Position numbers and translations under genes: made by a program | Part shown: positions 1-11,939 of the stretch, one piece after another | Layout: every line of letters starts with the position of its first letter | Numbering within the stretch: position 1 is the first letter of the stretch | The notes under the pieces: generated by a model | Told to the model about the DNA's origin: nothing | Database searches by the model: none | The model's input: the letters and a program-made list of their open reading frames with translations, nothing else | Assembly: GCF_963678635.1 (NCBI RefSeq) | Contig: NC_087069.1 | Coordinates: 5,813,472 to 5,877,471, forward strand | Length of the DNA: 64,000 nucleotides | From: Symsagittifera roscoffensis | Lineage: Eukaryota; Xenacoelomorpha; Acoela; Convolutidae | Direction: 5' to 3'

Positions 1-2186
1 CAACAAAAATGTTTATCATTCAGTTCCATACAAAAAAGCTTATCATACGTTTCCATGCATGGGTTCTAAGAACAAAAATGCTTATCATGCGAGTTCTAGT
101 TATAGAACTGTTTAATCAGAATTTTTTCCATAAAAAAATTTCATATCTGGGAAAACGTTTGTTCAGTTCTCAGTATCTCAGTAAGTTGCTAAACTAGTTT
201 TATGAGCAAAAGAAACGTTTAATAATTTTTTTTTCACCCAAAACTTCCAAGTTTTTCCTTTTAACGTAGTCCACTTAAAACTTTTATTTATAAAAGAATC
301 AATTTTCACATTGACGGTTTTCTGTGATGGCAAAATTCGTATCTTTCAGTCTTAGATCAGTTTCAGTTCTTACGTCAGCGTTCAAAGAGAAGACTTATAG
401 CCATATAGAAAAATGTTACATTTTTGTTATCATTTTGAGTGAAATATAAGTTTTATCTGAACTGACCTTTAGAAGTATTTGATTAGATCTTCTACTCAAG
501 CCCGTTTAACTTGATTTTCTCATAATTGAAAACAATTTTTTGGATTTTTGCTCAGGGCGAAACACAATAATAAGGCAAAACACTAAAAAAACTACAAGGA
601 AAAATGCGTGTAGTTCAAATCCATGGTATAGAAAAAGACTTATCATACAATTCCAAGTGCATGTGGTTTTCATTTGCGAATGCATTCATTTCACAATTGT
701 GATTCTCATACAACGTTTTTCATTCTGTGGAATTGTAAGAAAAAAATGATAACATTGTTTCCATACTTTGGAATTTATATAATTAGCATTTTGTCACCCG
801 ATCATATAACTTATAAACGGCTTTAAAAAACTGATAAATCATTTTTAAAACTTTTCCAAAGTTGGTTTAAGTTCTTTTAGGTTGTCGCTAAGTGAGCAAA
901 AATCTGGAAAGGCAAGACAACCAGAATCTATGAATAAGAGTTCTTATCAATCAATCCATGTCGCTTTTTTACCGCAAATTAAAGGTTTTGAAATCCAAGT
1001 TTCCTGATACCGATAATTTTGAAGGACACAAAGCAAATTGAGATAGAGTAAATATTAACCAATCAGTACAGATTAGATTTTGTCTCGAAGTAGAAAAAGA
1101 CAATATGATTGAAGATTCAAAGTAATTTCCGGATTCATATTTTTATCAATATTTTTTTTAAAACCCAGCTCAAGTCTGCTTGGCTTTTAAAGAACTTTAG
1201 TGTGATTTTATTTTAATCATTCTGATTTTAATTAATGTGTTTTTTGGTCATTTAAACACAAAAAATCAATTTTAATCAACTGATTTTTTTTCACACTGTC
1301 TTATGATAGTTTATTTTTTAAAAAGGCTCAAAGTTTTTTGAGGTTTTTACAAGGATACAGTTTTATTGAAGGTTGAAAAATAAAAGACACTAGCGGATTT
1401 TATTAAAACAGAATAAATAACAAAACTTTTTTCCAACAGATGACAAAATTATACAGTTAGAGCCAAGTTCAGCCAAGCTATTGTTCGTTTAATCTAAACA
1501 TTGTCAAAATACCTCGAAAACTTGTAGACGTCTCCTTACAGACGTCTCCTTTTATAGACGTCTCCTTACACCCTCCAAGAGAACTCCGAAACGCAATACT
1601 ACGACTCGCGTTCGAAAATGCTGTCTCTAGCAATTTGATCCCAGAGCAATTGCTCTTATTTTCAATCCCATGATAAGATGAGCATGTCCTATCACTAAAG
1701 AAATCAGCCATCATTTTTAAAGTAATTTACTACTTTACTTTACTGGTTTAGACTAAAAAAGAAAAAACTTCCGTTAATCTTAAATTCTTGAAAATAATTT
1801 TAAGTGCGTTTTATCATCACGAAAAGCAAGACTGGGTTTTCACGCAAAAAAAAAATATCGAACCCACTTCGTATCCTGGTCAATCTTTAAAATAGTTCTG
1901 CTAAGTTTTGAAAGTAGAGAACTAGGATGTAAGAAGGAATATCCAGACTTCATTTACATAATTTTCCTAGCATCAACAAAATGTTCGGTATATTTGAACG
2001 GTGTCAGGACAAAAGATACCATAAGAAAAGCTCCCATGACAAAAGATACCATACCAAAGATCCCTTGTATAAAATTCGCCCATACCATAAAATTCCATGC
2101 CAATTAAAAGATTCCACGAATTGAGAACAAAAATCATGATCAAAGTGTAAGCAGAAATAAATCTAGAGTAATGATATCTCAATTAG
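1..2186. repeat. Direct duplication, copy A (left end outside window)
   Basis: Bases 1 to about 1186 match 2837 to about 4025 nearly base for base, in the same orientation. After a stretch present only here (about 1187-1620), the match resumes at 1621-2186 against about 4062-4640. The last 180 bases (about 2007-2186) are a copy of the MULE terminal repeat seen again at 4443 and, inverted, at 8299. Short reading frames inside are broken and look non-coding. Bases 1530-1575 carry three close copies of AGACGTCTCCTT. The segment probably arose by duplication involving a transposon; copy A starts left of the window. Confidence 0.85.
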
Positions 2187-2836
2187 CACTATTAAAACAG
2201 CACTTGATTTATTTTGAAAACCAATACAGTACATGCGAGTCAAAGAAAGTTTTAACGCAACATTTTTTTGAGTTGATTTCAAAATTTTTATCAACTCTTT
2301 GCTAATTGAGACAGGGTTGGATCTGGGATTTTCTTGAGGGGGCAAAAAAATCAAAATTCTGGATGTTATGAAATAATACCAAAGAAGGACCCTTTAGTTG
2401 GTGAAGGGGTCAAATCTGTAAGGCAGAAAAAGCATCCCCCTTCCCCTAAACCCGACCTTGTTTCAGATATGATTGAATCTGAAGCTGATTTTTTGATATC
2501 AAAAATTTTTCATTTTTTTTTACTTGGCCAGTATGGATATTTTTGGATTTAGTTTATTTTGGCTGAAATTTTCTATTTTCTTACTGAGTTTCGGATACCC
2601 ATAGTATCGAGAATCATTGGAATTGTTTCTTTTTCTGTCAAAGATGTTTTTTAGAAAAACAATTCAAAGTGATGCTCAACGCATTCTGAATTGAAGATCA
2701 CTGCTATTTCAACTAAAATCTGCGTTTTTTCAGTACTTTTTTTCAGCGAGGATTTTCGTCTTTGGAGAAAAAACATTTTTGAACCCAAAATTTGTTTGAA
2801 TATTTGATGTGACGATTACTCGATTTGGCCCTCATA
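2187..2836. other. Spacer between the two duplicate copies
   Basis: No gene is recognised. The stretch at about 2315-2345 (GGATCTGGGATTTTCTTGAG, then a G run) resembles the start of the dispersed repeat at 57.95 kb. The rest is AT-rich sequence without features I can support. Confidence 0.5.
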
Positions 2837-4640
2837 CAACAAAAATGTTTATCATTCAGTTCCATACAAAAAAGCTTATCATACGTTTCCATGCATGGGT
2901 TCTAAGAACAAAAATGCTTATCATGCGAGTTCTAGTTATAGAACTGTTTAATCAGAATTTTTTCCATAAAAAAATTTCATATCTGGGAAAACGTTTGTTC
3001 AGTTCTCAGTATCTCAGTAAGTTGCTAAACTAGTTTTATGAGCAAAAGAAACGTTTAATAATTTTTTTTTCACCCAAAACTTCCAAGTTTTTCCTTTTAA
3101 CGTAGTCCACTTAAAACTTTTATTTATAAAAGAATCAATTTTCACATTGACGGTTTTCTGTGATGGCAAAATTCGTATCTTTCAGTCTTAGATCAGTTTC
3201 AGTTCTTACGTCAGCGTTCAAAGAGAAGACTTATAGCCATATAGAAAAATGTTACATTTTTGTTATCATTTTGAGTGAAATATAAGTTTTATCTGACTTG
3301 ACCTTTAGAAGTATTTGATTAAATCTTCTACTCAAGCCCGTTTAACTTGGTTTTCTCATTATTGAAATTAATTTTTTGGATTTTTGCTCAGTGCGAAACA
3401 CAATAATAAGGCAAAACACTAAAAAAAACTACAAGGAAAAATGCGTGTAGTTCAAATCCATGGTATAGAAAAAGACTTATCATACAATTCCAAGTGCATG
3501 TGGTTTTCATTTGCGAATGCATTCATTTCACAATTGTGATTCTCATACAACGTTTTTCATTCTGTGGAATTGTAAGAAAAAAACGATAACATTGTTTCCA
3601 TACTTTGGAATTTATATAATTAGCATTTTTTGTCACCCGATCATATAACTTATAAACGGTTTTAAAAAACTGATACATCGATTTTTAAAACTTTTCCAAA
3701 GTTGGTTTGAGTTCTTTTAGATTGTCGCTAAAAGAGCGAAAATCTGGAAAGGCAAGACAACCAGAATCTATGTCTGAGAGTTCTTATCATTCAATCCATG
3801 TCGCTTTTTTACCGCAAACTAAAGGTTTTGAAATCCAAGTTTCCTGATACCAATAATTTTGAAGGACACAAAGCAAATTGGGATAGAGTAAATATTAACC
3901 AATCAGTACAGATTAGATTTTGTCTCGAAGTAGAAAAAGACAACACGATTGAAGATTCAAAGTAATTTCCGGATTCATATTTTTATCAATATTTTTTTTA
4001 AAACCCAGCTCAAGTCTGCTTGGCTGTCTCTAGCAATTTGCTGTCTCTAGCGATCAAATTGCTGTCTCTAGCAATTTGATCCCAGAGCAATTGCTCTTAT
4101 TTTTAATCCCATGATAAGATGAGCATGTCTTATCACTAAAAAAATCAGCCATCATTTTTAAAGTAATTTACTACTTTACTTTACTGGTTGAGACTAAAAA
4201 TGAAAAAACTTCCGTTAATCTTAAATTCTTGAAAATAATTTTTAGTGCGTTTTATCATCTTGAAAAGCAAGACTGGGTTTTCACGCAAAAAAAATCTCGA
4301 ACCCACTTCGTATCCTGGTCAATCTTTAAAATATTTCTGCTAGGTTTTGAAAGTAGAGAACTAGGATGTAAGAAGGAATATCCAGACTTCATTTACATAA
4401 TTTTCCTAGCATCAACAAAATGTTCGGTATATTTGAACGGTGTCAGGACAAAAGATACCATAACAAAAGCTCCCATGACGAAAGATACCATACCAAAGAT
4501 CCCTTGTATAAAATTCGCCCGTACCATAAAATCCCATGCCAATTAAAAGATCCCATGAATTGATATGAATTGTGAACAAAAATCATGATCAAAGTGTAAG
4601 CAGAATTAAATCTAGAGTAATGATATCTCAATTAGGTTCG
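2837..4640. repeat. Direct duplication, copy B
   Basis: Second copy of the segment at 1-2186, with scattered substitutions and small indels. It lacks the roughly 430 bases found at 1187-1620 of copy A. At that junction (4023-4075) the phrase CTGTCTCTAGCAATTTG is repeated three times, which suggests a local rearrangement. Its right end merges into the left terminal repeat of the MULE. Confidence 0.85.
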
Positions 4641-4646
4641 CGCTTA
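4443..4646 (+). repeat. MULE left terminal inverted repeat
   Basis: It reads TCAGGACAAAAGATACCATA at the outer edge and ATATCTCAATTAGGTTCGCG at the inner edge. Most positions match the reverse complement of 8117-8299. A further solo copy lies at about 2007-2186. The internal motif (AAAAGATACCAT) recurs in short order within the repeat. Confidence 0.85.
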
Positions 4647-4659
4647 GGTTCGCGATTTT

Positions 4660-6790
4660 GAAGGCATCAAGCGGCACTATCAACTTATCGCGGAAGAAGT
4701 ACCGTGATCTGAATGGGAAAATTCATTAGATAACAAGTTCATACACAGACTCTAATTTTTTGTCTTATATCCGTTCACTTGCCCATTTAACCTATTAAAT
4801 TTTGTTTTAGTTTTTGCCTAATTTTTCCTAAATTTAAATTTGTTTGATCAACTTTTTTATAGACGTCTCCTTGCATCCTCCCAGAGAACGACGAAACGCA
4901 ATACTGCGACTCGCATTCGAAAATGCTGTCTCTAGCAATTTGATCCCAGAGCAATTGCTCTTATTTACGGGACGCTAGGTTGGGGGTAGGGGCCTGGCGG
5001 CCCTTTGAATATTGCGCCTAGCGAAAAAAAGTTGATCAAAATTGAGAATAGATATTTTTTATCAAATAGAATGGCAAGTGAATCGTAATGAAAATGATTT
5101 CGAAGCTTTAGAATTTTTTAAAAACTCAATTTCAATTTTGTACCGACTTGAGTTGTCTGGAAAATCAGGCCATTTTTGGCAAAGTTGGTTTTGATTAATT
5201 GGAAATCCTTTTCAAGTTCAATTATAGTCTAATCTGTTTTGAAGTTTGAGTTTCATATTAAAAGCCAAGTGATTAGCAAGGTCATTTATGTTCGAAATTT
5301 TGCCGTTTATTTGATTTTAACCGACGCTTTGTTTTTGCTTTGATCGATTAACCGCTTTATTTTCAATTCTCAGGTTCTTTGTTATTTTATTATGGTATCC
5401 TATGACGTGGGAGACTTTAGAACGAGGTATCTGGGATCTTCTCGTTTGGGATCTTAAGGTAAGGGATCTTTTGTTATGTAACCGTACAGATACTAAAGGT
5501 ATAGAATGTTTTGGACCTCATTTTGCCTTTAATTGCACTTTTGAAAAAAAAGAATCAGAGTCATCTAGTGTGCTTTAGAATACCATAAGTATAACTGTTT
5601 TAGTGACCGATTGACGTCAAGAAAAAAAAGCGGCCGAATGGTTTCACTTCATTCATTTTAATTTCCTTGACAAATTTTTCAAATGAAGCAATTATACGAA
5701 ACAACAAAAATCAAGTTGGCCTACAGTTTTGGAGCTTGATTGTCTATAAAATCTACTGCTGCATTTTGTTCTTTTGAAAAACTTAGAGCTTGATTGACTA
5801 AAAAATCCAATCATGCATTTTGCACTAATTAAAGAATTTCAGTATCTAAAAAAAACAACGAACAAGCAATTTTGGCCTCTAGTTTTCTAAAAAATGTGTA
5901 TTGTAAAAGATTGTACAAAACTTTGTAAGTTTTCGAAAAGTTTTGTCCTGTTTTGAACCAGCAACCAGATCAAACTTGTTCAAATGGTTAGATCCCTTAC
6001 CTTAAGATCCCAAATGAGAAGATCCCAGTCAATAAGAATCCATTCCAAAAGATACCTCGTTCTAAAATCGCCCACGACATAAGCTACCATAATAAAATAA
6101 CAAAAAACCAGAGAATTGAAAATAAAGCGGTTAATCGATCAAAGCAAAAACAAAGCGTCGGTTAAAATCAAAGAAACGGCAAAATTTTTGCTGCACAAAT
6201 TTCGAACATAAATGACCTTGCTAATCACTTGGCCTTTAAAATGAAACTCAAACTTCAAAACAGATTAGACTATAATTGAACTTGAAAAGGATTTCCAATT
6301 AATCAAAACCAACTTTGCCAAAAATGGCTTGATTTTCCAGACCACTCAAGTCGGTACAAAATTGAAATTGAGTTTTTAAAAAATTCTAAAGCTTCGAAAT
6401 CATTTTCATTACGATTCACTTGCCATTCTATTTGATAAAAAATATCAATTCTCAATTTTGACGAACTTTTTTCGCTAGACGCAATTTTCAAAGGGCCCTC
6501 AGGCCCCTACTCTAACCTAGCGTCCCGTAAATAAGAGCAATTGCTCTGGGATCAACTTGCTAGAGACATCAATTTCGAATGCGAGTCGTAGTATTGCGTT
6601 TCGGCGTTCTCTGGGAGGGTGTAAGGAGACGTCTATAAAAGATGATCAAACAAATTTAAATTTAGGAAAAATTAGGCAAAAAACTAAAACAAAATTTAAT
6701 AGGATAAATGGGCAAGTGAACGGATATAAGACAAAAAGTTAGAGTCTGTGTATGAACTTGTTATCTGTTGAACTTTGTCATTCAGATCAC
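4660..6790. repeat. Large foldback: inverted arms about 4660-5470 and 5990-6790
   Basis: The left arm reads inward from GTACCGTGATCTGAATGG, through CATACACAGACTCTAA and CGGGACGCTAGGTTGGGG, to GGGATCTTAAGGTAAGGG. The right arm is its imperfect reverse complement (GATCCCTTACCTTAAGATCC to CTCTAACCTAGCGTCCCG to TTAGAGTCTGTGTATG). The loop of about 500 bases contains a short direct repeat (GAGCTTGATTG at about 5735 and 5787). The outer right arm runs into the end of the MULE coding frame, so the left arm is probably an inverted copy of the transposase 3' flank. Confidence 0.85.
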
Positions 6791-7284
6791 GGTACTTCTT
6801 TGAGATTGTTTTGTAAAATATCCAGTTTGGTTGCCACACTGCATTTTTCCTCAATGACTAGGTCGAACCCGATTTCCACTTTTGACTCCGGCCCAAAACT
6901 AAGCGCAGGAATCATATTCAGCGCTAAGACTAGCTCGCTGTTTGATTCGTACGTCTTTTTAAGGCCCAATTCGGATATTTTTCGCATAAAGCTCTGACAG
7001 AGGTGAAAATTGCATCCCTTAATGTCAGTTTCGTAATCAGAGGTAGAAGCACTCAGAGCCGCAATTTCAAAGTCCATCAAAATTCTTTCCGGGGTTATGT
7101 CACCGATAAGCGATTTGAGTGCGGTTAGGACTTTGTTATAGGTTGATAAGCGCTTATTGCTAAGCAGAGCGTAGACGCAAGGTGGATAAAACCCGCCAAT
7201 CTGGATGTGTACAGTGTACAGCTGGTAAAACTGACTGGGGCAAAATTTGAAAGTACCGTCTACAATCCAGGTTTTGTTGTACAA
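6787..7284 (-). pseudogene. MULE transposase core, truncated
   Basis: The 165-codon frame contains the start of the MULE transposase domain: WIVDGTFKFCPSQFYQLYT (first catalytic Asp in VDGTF), VYALLSNK, a second acidic motif ILMDFEIAAL, and GCNFHLCQSFMRKI with the conserved Cys and His. In the family this domain cuts and joins the element's terminal repeats in the nucleus. The usual domain is longer; here the frame ends in the foldback arm and its upstream link to the FLYWCH part is broken by the palindromic repeat at 7299-7460. In-frame codons upstream of the first Met (LNALNLYNKTW) are also family-like, so the true product began further 5'. It is a broken transposase fragment. Confidence 0.85.
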
Positions 7285-7298
7285 ATTAAGTGCATTGA

Positions 7299-7460
7299 GG
7301 TTCGGAACGCAAAATTAATATGCGTTCCGAACCGCAAAATTAATATGCGTTCCGAACCTCAAAATATGCGTTCCGAACCTTAATATGCGTTCGGAACGCA
7401 AAATTAATATGCGTTCCGAACCTCAGATACGGAACGCAAAATTAATATGCGTTCCGTATC
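7299..7460. repeat. Palindromic tandem repeat, cores GGAACGCA / TGCGTTCC
   Basis: Hairpins of 12-13 bp arms around the same nine-base loop AAATTAATA occur at 7299-7333, 7389-7421 and 7426-7460, with further half-copies of TATGCGTTCCGAACC between them. The first two have outer arm bases GGTT...AACC, the third has GATA...TATC, so both arms changed together. The repeat sits exactly between the FLYWCH and MULE coding parts and has displaced the codons that normally join them. Confidence 0.9.
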
Positions 7461-7473
7461 TTGTTTTCCGCTA

Positions 7474-7941
7474 TCAAAAAAAACAAAATTGCTTAAAACG
7501 ATCGGGTATTTCGAAATGACGGTCATCTGTGGCAAAAGTGGGCAGGGATGTCGTTTGTTTACTTCTGTTTGAAGTTCGTGTTAGCGCCGACCGGGAGGGC
7601 AAAGACAGTTGGGTTGCTTTTTCGTCCTGCACCAATTGCAAACTAGCTGCGATTATCTGGCTGCTTACTGGATTTAATTGATTCCTAACTGTCTCCTTCA
7701 TTTTTTGAACTGGTTGCCGAGCTTCTGAGCGTCCTGCGTTGAGCTCATGACTATGCTCGTTGCTCTGTGAGATTATATTGCACCCACAAATGATTAAAGT
7801 TTTCGGGCATTTATACGATCTCCATTTGCTGCAACGCCAGTGGGTCGTTGTCTTCGTATCGCGTTTCTTTTGAAATTCATGGCCATCAAGAATAATCAGA
7901 GTTTGCCCTTTTTTTGAGGTTCCCCAAGTAAAAGAATTCAT
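7474..7941 (-). pseudogene. FLYWCH zinc-finger part of the MULE transposase
   Basis: The 155-codon frame starts at an ATG (7941) and shows a FLYWCH-type zinc finger in residues about 15-70: GHEFQKKRDTKTTTHWRCSK with the Trp-Arg-Cys core, then KCPKTLI, and a closing SNEHSHEL pair of histidines. FLYWCH fingers bind DNA and are commonly fused to MULE transposases. The tail (EIPDRFKQFCFF) matches the usual run-up to the transposase core before the frame stops at the palindromic repeat. It is part of the same transposon gene as the frame at 6787-7284. Confidence 0.8.
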
Positions 7942-8116
7942 TTTGACTTATCAACGAGTTAAAGAGGGAGATAATGAATGCAGAGTGTATACATTTTCAA
8001 TTAAGTTGTTCTTATTCAATGCCATATTAACACTAAATTAAACACATGTTGGCACTATGTTAATCCCAAAAATGAGTCCGGTTTAAATTAAGTTATCTTA
8101 AATTTGCATTGTTTTT

Positions 8117-8299
8117 AGCGCGAACCTAATTGAGATATCATTACTCTAGATTTATTTCTGCTTACACTTTGATCATGATTTTTGTTCATAATTCATGGGA
8201 TCTTTTAATTGGCATGGTATGGGCAATTTTTATACAAGGAATCTTTTGGTATGGTATTTTTTGTCATGGGAGCTTTTGGTATGGTATCTTTTGTCCTGA
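8117..8299 (-). repeat. MULE right terminal inverted repeat
   Basis: Reverse complement of the left terminal repeat. The inner edge is GCGCGAACCTAATTGAGATA and the outer edge is ATGGTATCTTTTGTCCTGA. Confidence 0.85.
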
Positions 8300-8586
8300 A
8301 ACCATCTGTACAGTTTACTCAACAACAAACTAAAATCAATTTAGTGACCACGAAAAGTATGTCCTTTTAACGAGAATTACTTTGTTGATTGATAAAATAA
8401 TTTCGCTCTACAAACGTAACCAACATTTATTTAAAATACAATTTGATCGAATTAAATTGTTTTTGCTTGGAAATATTACTTAACAAAATAAATCAGTAAT
8501 TTAATAAAATGACATCCTGTGGTTCCTTACTGTCTGAGATTAGAAAAGAAACCATCATTTATACCTGGTTCAGATATGGTTAGCAT
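8300..8586. other. Short intergenic stretch
   Basis: AT-rich; I see no gene or repeat in it. Confidence 0.5.
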
Positions 8587-8772
8587 CATTACGAAGCCAA
8601 AATTTGCACTGAACAAGCGCAGAATTTTGTATCTGTATGTTCCTGGATTCCAGAGACAAGTCTTTAAGCATGTTAAAATTTTGTCGGAATGACTAAAAAG
8701 AATCAAAGAACAGAACGGAGCGTCCTTGTTGCGGAATCCAGTTCACGAAATGCACAATTTGGCAACGTATTG
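8587..8772. mobile_element. MITE of the CATTACGAGGCCA family, copy 1
   Basis: About 186 bases with inverted ends (CATTACGAAGCCAAAATTTG and the complement of TTTGGCAACGTATTG). Internal bases 8630-8690 (CCTGGATTCCAGAGAC, TTTAAGCATGTT) occur inverted in the copy at 38454-38653. It has no coding capacity. Confidence 0.7.
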
Positions 8773-10349
8773 ATTATTTTTATAAGGTTTGGTAATTAAG
8801 TTTTAACATTTTTATTTTAATTGAGAGCAAACTTACTTTGATGTCAAAAAACGTGAATTTTTTTATGGAAAATTTGCGATTTTTTTGTTAGTTTCGTGAT
8901 CACATTAGTAATTTTTAGATGGTTTCTGCAAATTTTATGTTGGTTTCTTTTAAGCATTTTTTACTCTCGGTCAGACAGTGAGTTAGTTAGAAAACAGTCA
9001 CATTTATAAGTATTTTAATGCAAACAGCACGAATTTACAGCGAAAACTGATTTGATGAGCAAAAAACCTTGAATGAAACAATAATTCTTTCCTTTTTTTT
9101 CAAATCATGATGGTAACCAATAGAAAAAATAGGATAAAGTTCAGCAATTCTAAATTAACGTTTTTTTTTCAGTCAGATAACTGAGTCACTTTTTTGTCCT
9201 TTTTTAAATTTGCTAGTGTTTTCTTTTGCTTTATTTTGAAACAAAAAAGTGAGAATGGTTTTTTCGAATAAACAAAATCTCACACGCACATCAGCAACTA
9301 ATTGGAATTTTGGCATGTTACTAAAGATGTGAATATGAAAAAGTTACAATGTAAGGTATTGCTTTAAAGGTACCTTTGTTTTATTCGAAATTTGTTTTTT
9401 GAATTCATCCTAAACATCTACGTTTGAGAGAGTTTTTCTCGCAGAAAACTATCTTTCAAAAGTTTCAAACGCGCGCCTTTAATTTTAAAAAAAAATGGGA
9501 TTTTCTCATTATTTTGAAGCCGAAATCTTTTTCTTTAAATAACAATTTTTGGTAAGTTTTCTTTTCTTGATTTTTTCGTATTTCCAAATTAAAACAATGG
9601 CTTTCTATGCTCCCTTAAATTAAATTCTGGTAAACTTTTTTTGTGGTAATTTCGAGTCGGTTCAGATTGAGTTTAATATTATTTACAAGTTTCTATTTTA
9701 TTACTTCATCGTTCCCTTTTTTGCCAGATATACTAAATCCTATTAAAACTCATAAAATTAGATAATTTTGCATTGTCTCTTCAACTCCTTCAACTGCTAA
9801 TTAATGCACATTGTTCAAGTTTGTTTTGAAATAGAACATGTAATTTTAGATTTAACTCACTCATTTAATTTTAACTTAACACATTCCTGCTAGTTTTGAA
9901 ATTAAAAAGATTAAATTCCTTTTGCATATTGTTGATTTGCAGTTGGTTGGGTTTTCTGTAAAACCTAATTTGCAGGTTGAAAAACTATAGAGTGAGCTGA
10001 GGATGTCTTTAGAAGTGCTTTCTGCCAATCAAAAAATGGATAACAACTTCAATCAAAGTATTTTCCAGCATACTCCTTGGTTAAGTTGGACCATTGTTAA
10101 GATTAAGAGCAAAATGTTCAAAACATTTCTGTAAAAATACTTGCTTAGAAAGATTTTTCTTTGCTTATGTTTTATTATTCCTCTCACTAACACCTCACCA
10201 AAGTGTTTAGGTAACCATTTTGTTTCACTGGTTTGGAATAAAAAACACAAAAGTCACCGCCCGCATCCAGTTTCAAGCGTTAATAATCAATTTAAAAAAG
10301 ATTTTAGTACCATTTTTACAAAACATGAGAAAAAATTATTTTCAATCAA

Positions 10350-11130
10350 TTATTAATCGATTATAATTTCTCTCTTTGAAATCAAATATAATCAACTATA
10401 AGACATTAAAATCTATTATAATCGATTAGTTTTATCTGAATTTTTAATTTATTTGTTTTGCAGAAAAAATCCAATATAATCAACTAAAGTTGTTTATAAT
10501 CCCTTTTGCTTGCTCATTTTGTCTTCGACTTTCGGACAGAATTGCTTATATTTTACGCTTTTTGTAGACGATGGTTTATGTGAAAAATGGGAAATTTTTA
10601 AACAGCTTTCAAATCAATTCATTTTTATAACGTTTTGTTTTCTTTTCTTCTTGATTGTAGTTGTTTGATTATGCACATTTTAAATTTTTTTACTACAAAA
10701 AGTCTGCACACTGCTTTAGTTTAATGATTTATATAGAAAACTTAACTTTCACTTATCCCGGGATTCTTTCAACTAAAATGAAGTGGTCTCTATGAAACTT
10801 TTGTTTCGCGGTAAGACTTTGTGTTCAGGTGAATCAAAGAGTGACAAGACATCTCTTTTTCAGAGACTTTTGATACAAAAAAGGATCAGACTCTGTTAAA
10901 ATAATTTATAATTGATTATAAGAGAATATAAGAGATAATAAGAGATAAAAAGAGAGTTTCGGAAAACTATAATCAATTATAATTGGTTATAATTTATTAT
11001 TATGTCACATAAAAAATATCAATATAATGGATTATAAGTAGTTTTCTAGCATCTAATTTTGGCGCTTATATTTATTTCATAATATTGATGAAAGTACAAT
11101 TACAATTGTCATATAATCGATTATTTTTTC
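10350..11130. repeat. Cluster of TATAATCGATTATA-like palindromes
   Basis: Near-palindromic words such as AATCGATTATAATTT, CTATTATAATCGATTAG and ATAATCAATTATAATTGG recur about a dozen times. Similar clusters occur at 49310-49510 and 57095-57240, and single copies lie inside each unit of the array at 49.7-56.0 kb. Confidence 0.6.
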
Positions 11131-11939
11131 TTTTTACTGAGTGCGGGTGGCGTTATTTCATAATTTTTCACGTTTTTTTTTTTCAATTTTCTTTAACGAC
11201 ACTTCAGAATCAAACAATCAAAATCTGAAACTGGCTTCCCCTTTGGGTTGGTATCAACTACTTTTCTTGGTATCAAATAAATGGGACACAATGGGATCAA
11301 ACAAATGTGTTCAAATAATTTTTCCAAAAGATCTAGCTTTCGAGCAATTAACCTTCGTAGTACAATTCTTCAGCCTGTGAGAACATTTGATGTTTCTGTT
11401 TTTTTACTCCGATAGTTCGAAAATTTTAACCAATTTTTTTTTAATTTTTTTTTTCAAAATTTTTACATTTTACACTTACAAGAATGGAAACTTTGTCATC
11501 TTCCTCTAATACAAAGTTGTTTTTCGTAACTATGAACATTTAACAAGTAATCACCTGAAAACTTGGTATGCCTGGCCAAATGTTTGCTTGACTTTTTTTG
11601 GTCGAGTTTTTCTTATGTAAGTTTGAATTACTCGGTCTCGTTTCAATTAAAACAAGTCGTCCTTTGAGCTCAGAAACTGACTTTTTGCGAATACTTTGTG
11701 CCTGTTTTCTAAAAAAAAAAGCTTGATTGATTTTATAAAATGAATGATTGGCATTAATTCAAAGTGTTTGATGGTTAAAATGTACAATGAAGGTAGAACA
11801 ATGTAGGGAGGGCCACAAAAAAAATTCACTTTATAAAGACTTCAAAAACACATTTTCGATAGGATGAGTGAGTGTTTTACAATACAGTGGTTGTTTTGTT
11901 CAATTGCTTCAAACAGTCACTAATCGCAATCCTAACTAA

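Larger units (their letters stand above)
4443..8299. mobile_element. Mutator-like (MULE) DNA transposon with FLYWCH and MULE domains
   Basis: Inverted terminal repeats of about 190 bases bound this element: 4443-4646 (TCAGGACAAAAGATACCATA inward to CAATTAGGTTCGCGC) matches the reverse complement of 8117-8299. Inside, on the minus strand, lie a FLYWCH zinc-finger reading frame (7474-7941) and a MULE transposase core (6787-7284), in the order expected for animal FLYWCH-MULE transposases. The coding region is interrupted by a palindromic repeat (7299-7460). The left half is filled by a large foldback (4660-6790). I see no convincing target-site duplication. Probably inactive. The family assignment rests on domain motifs and terminal repeats. 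Confidence 0.85.
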
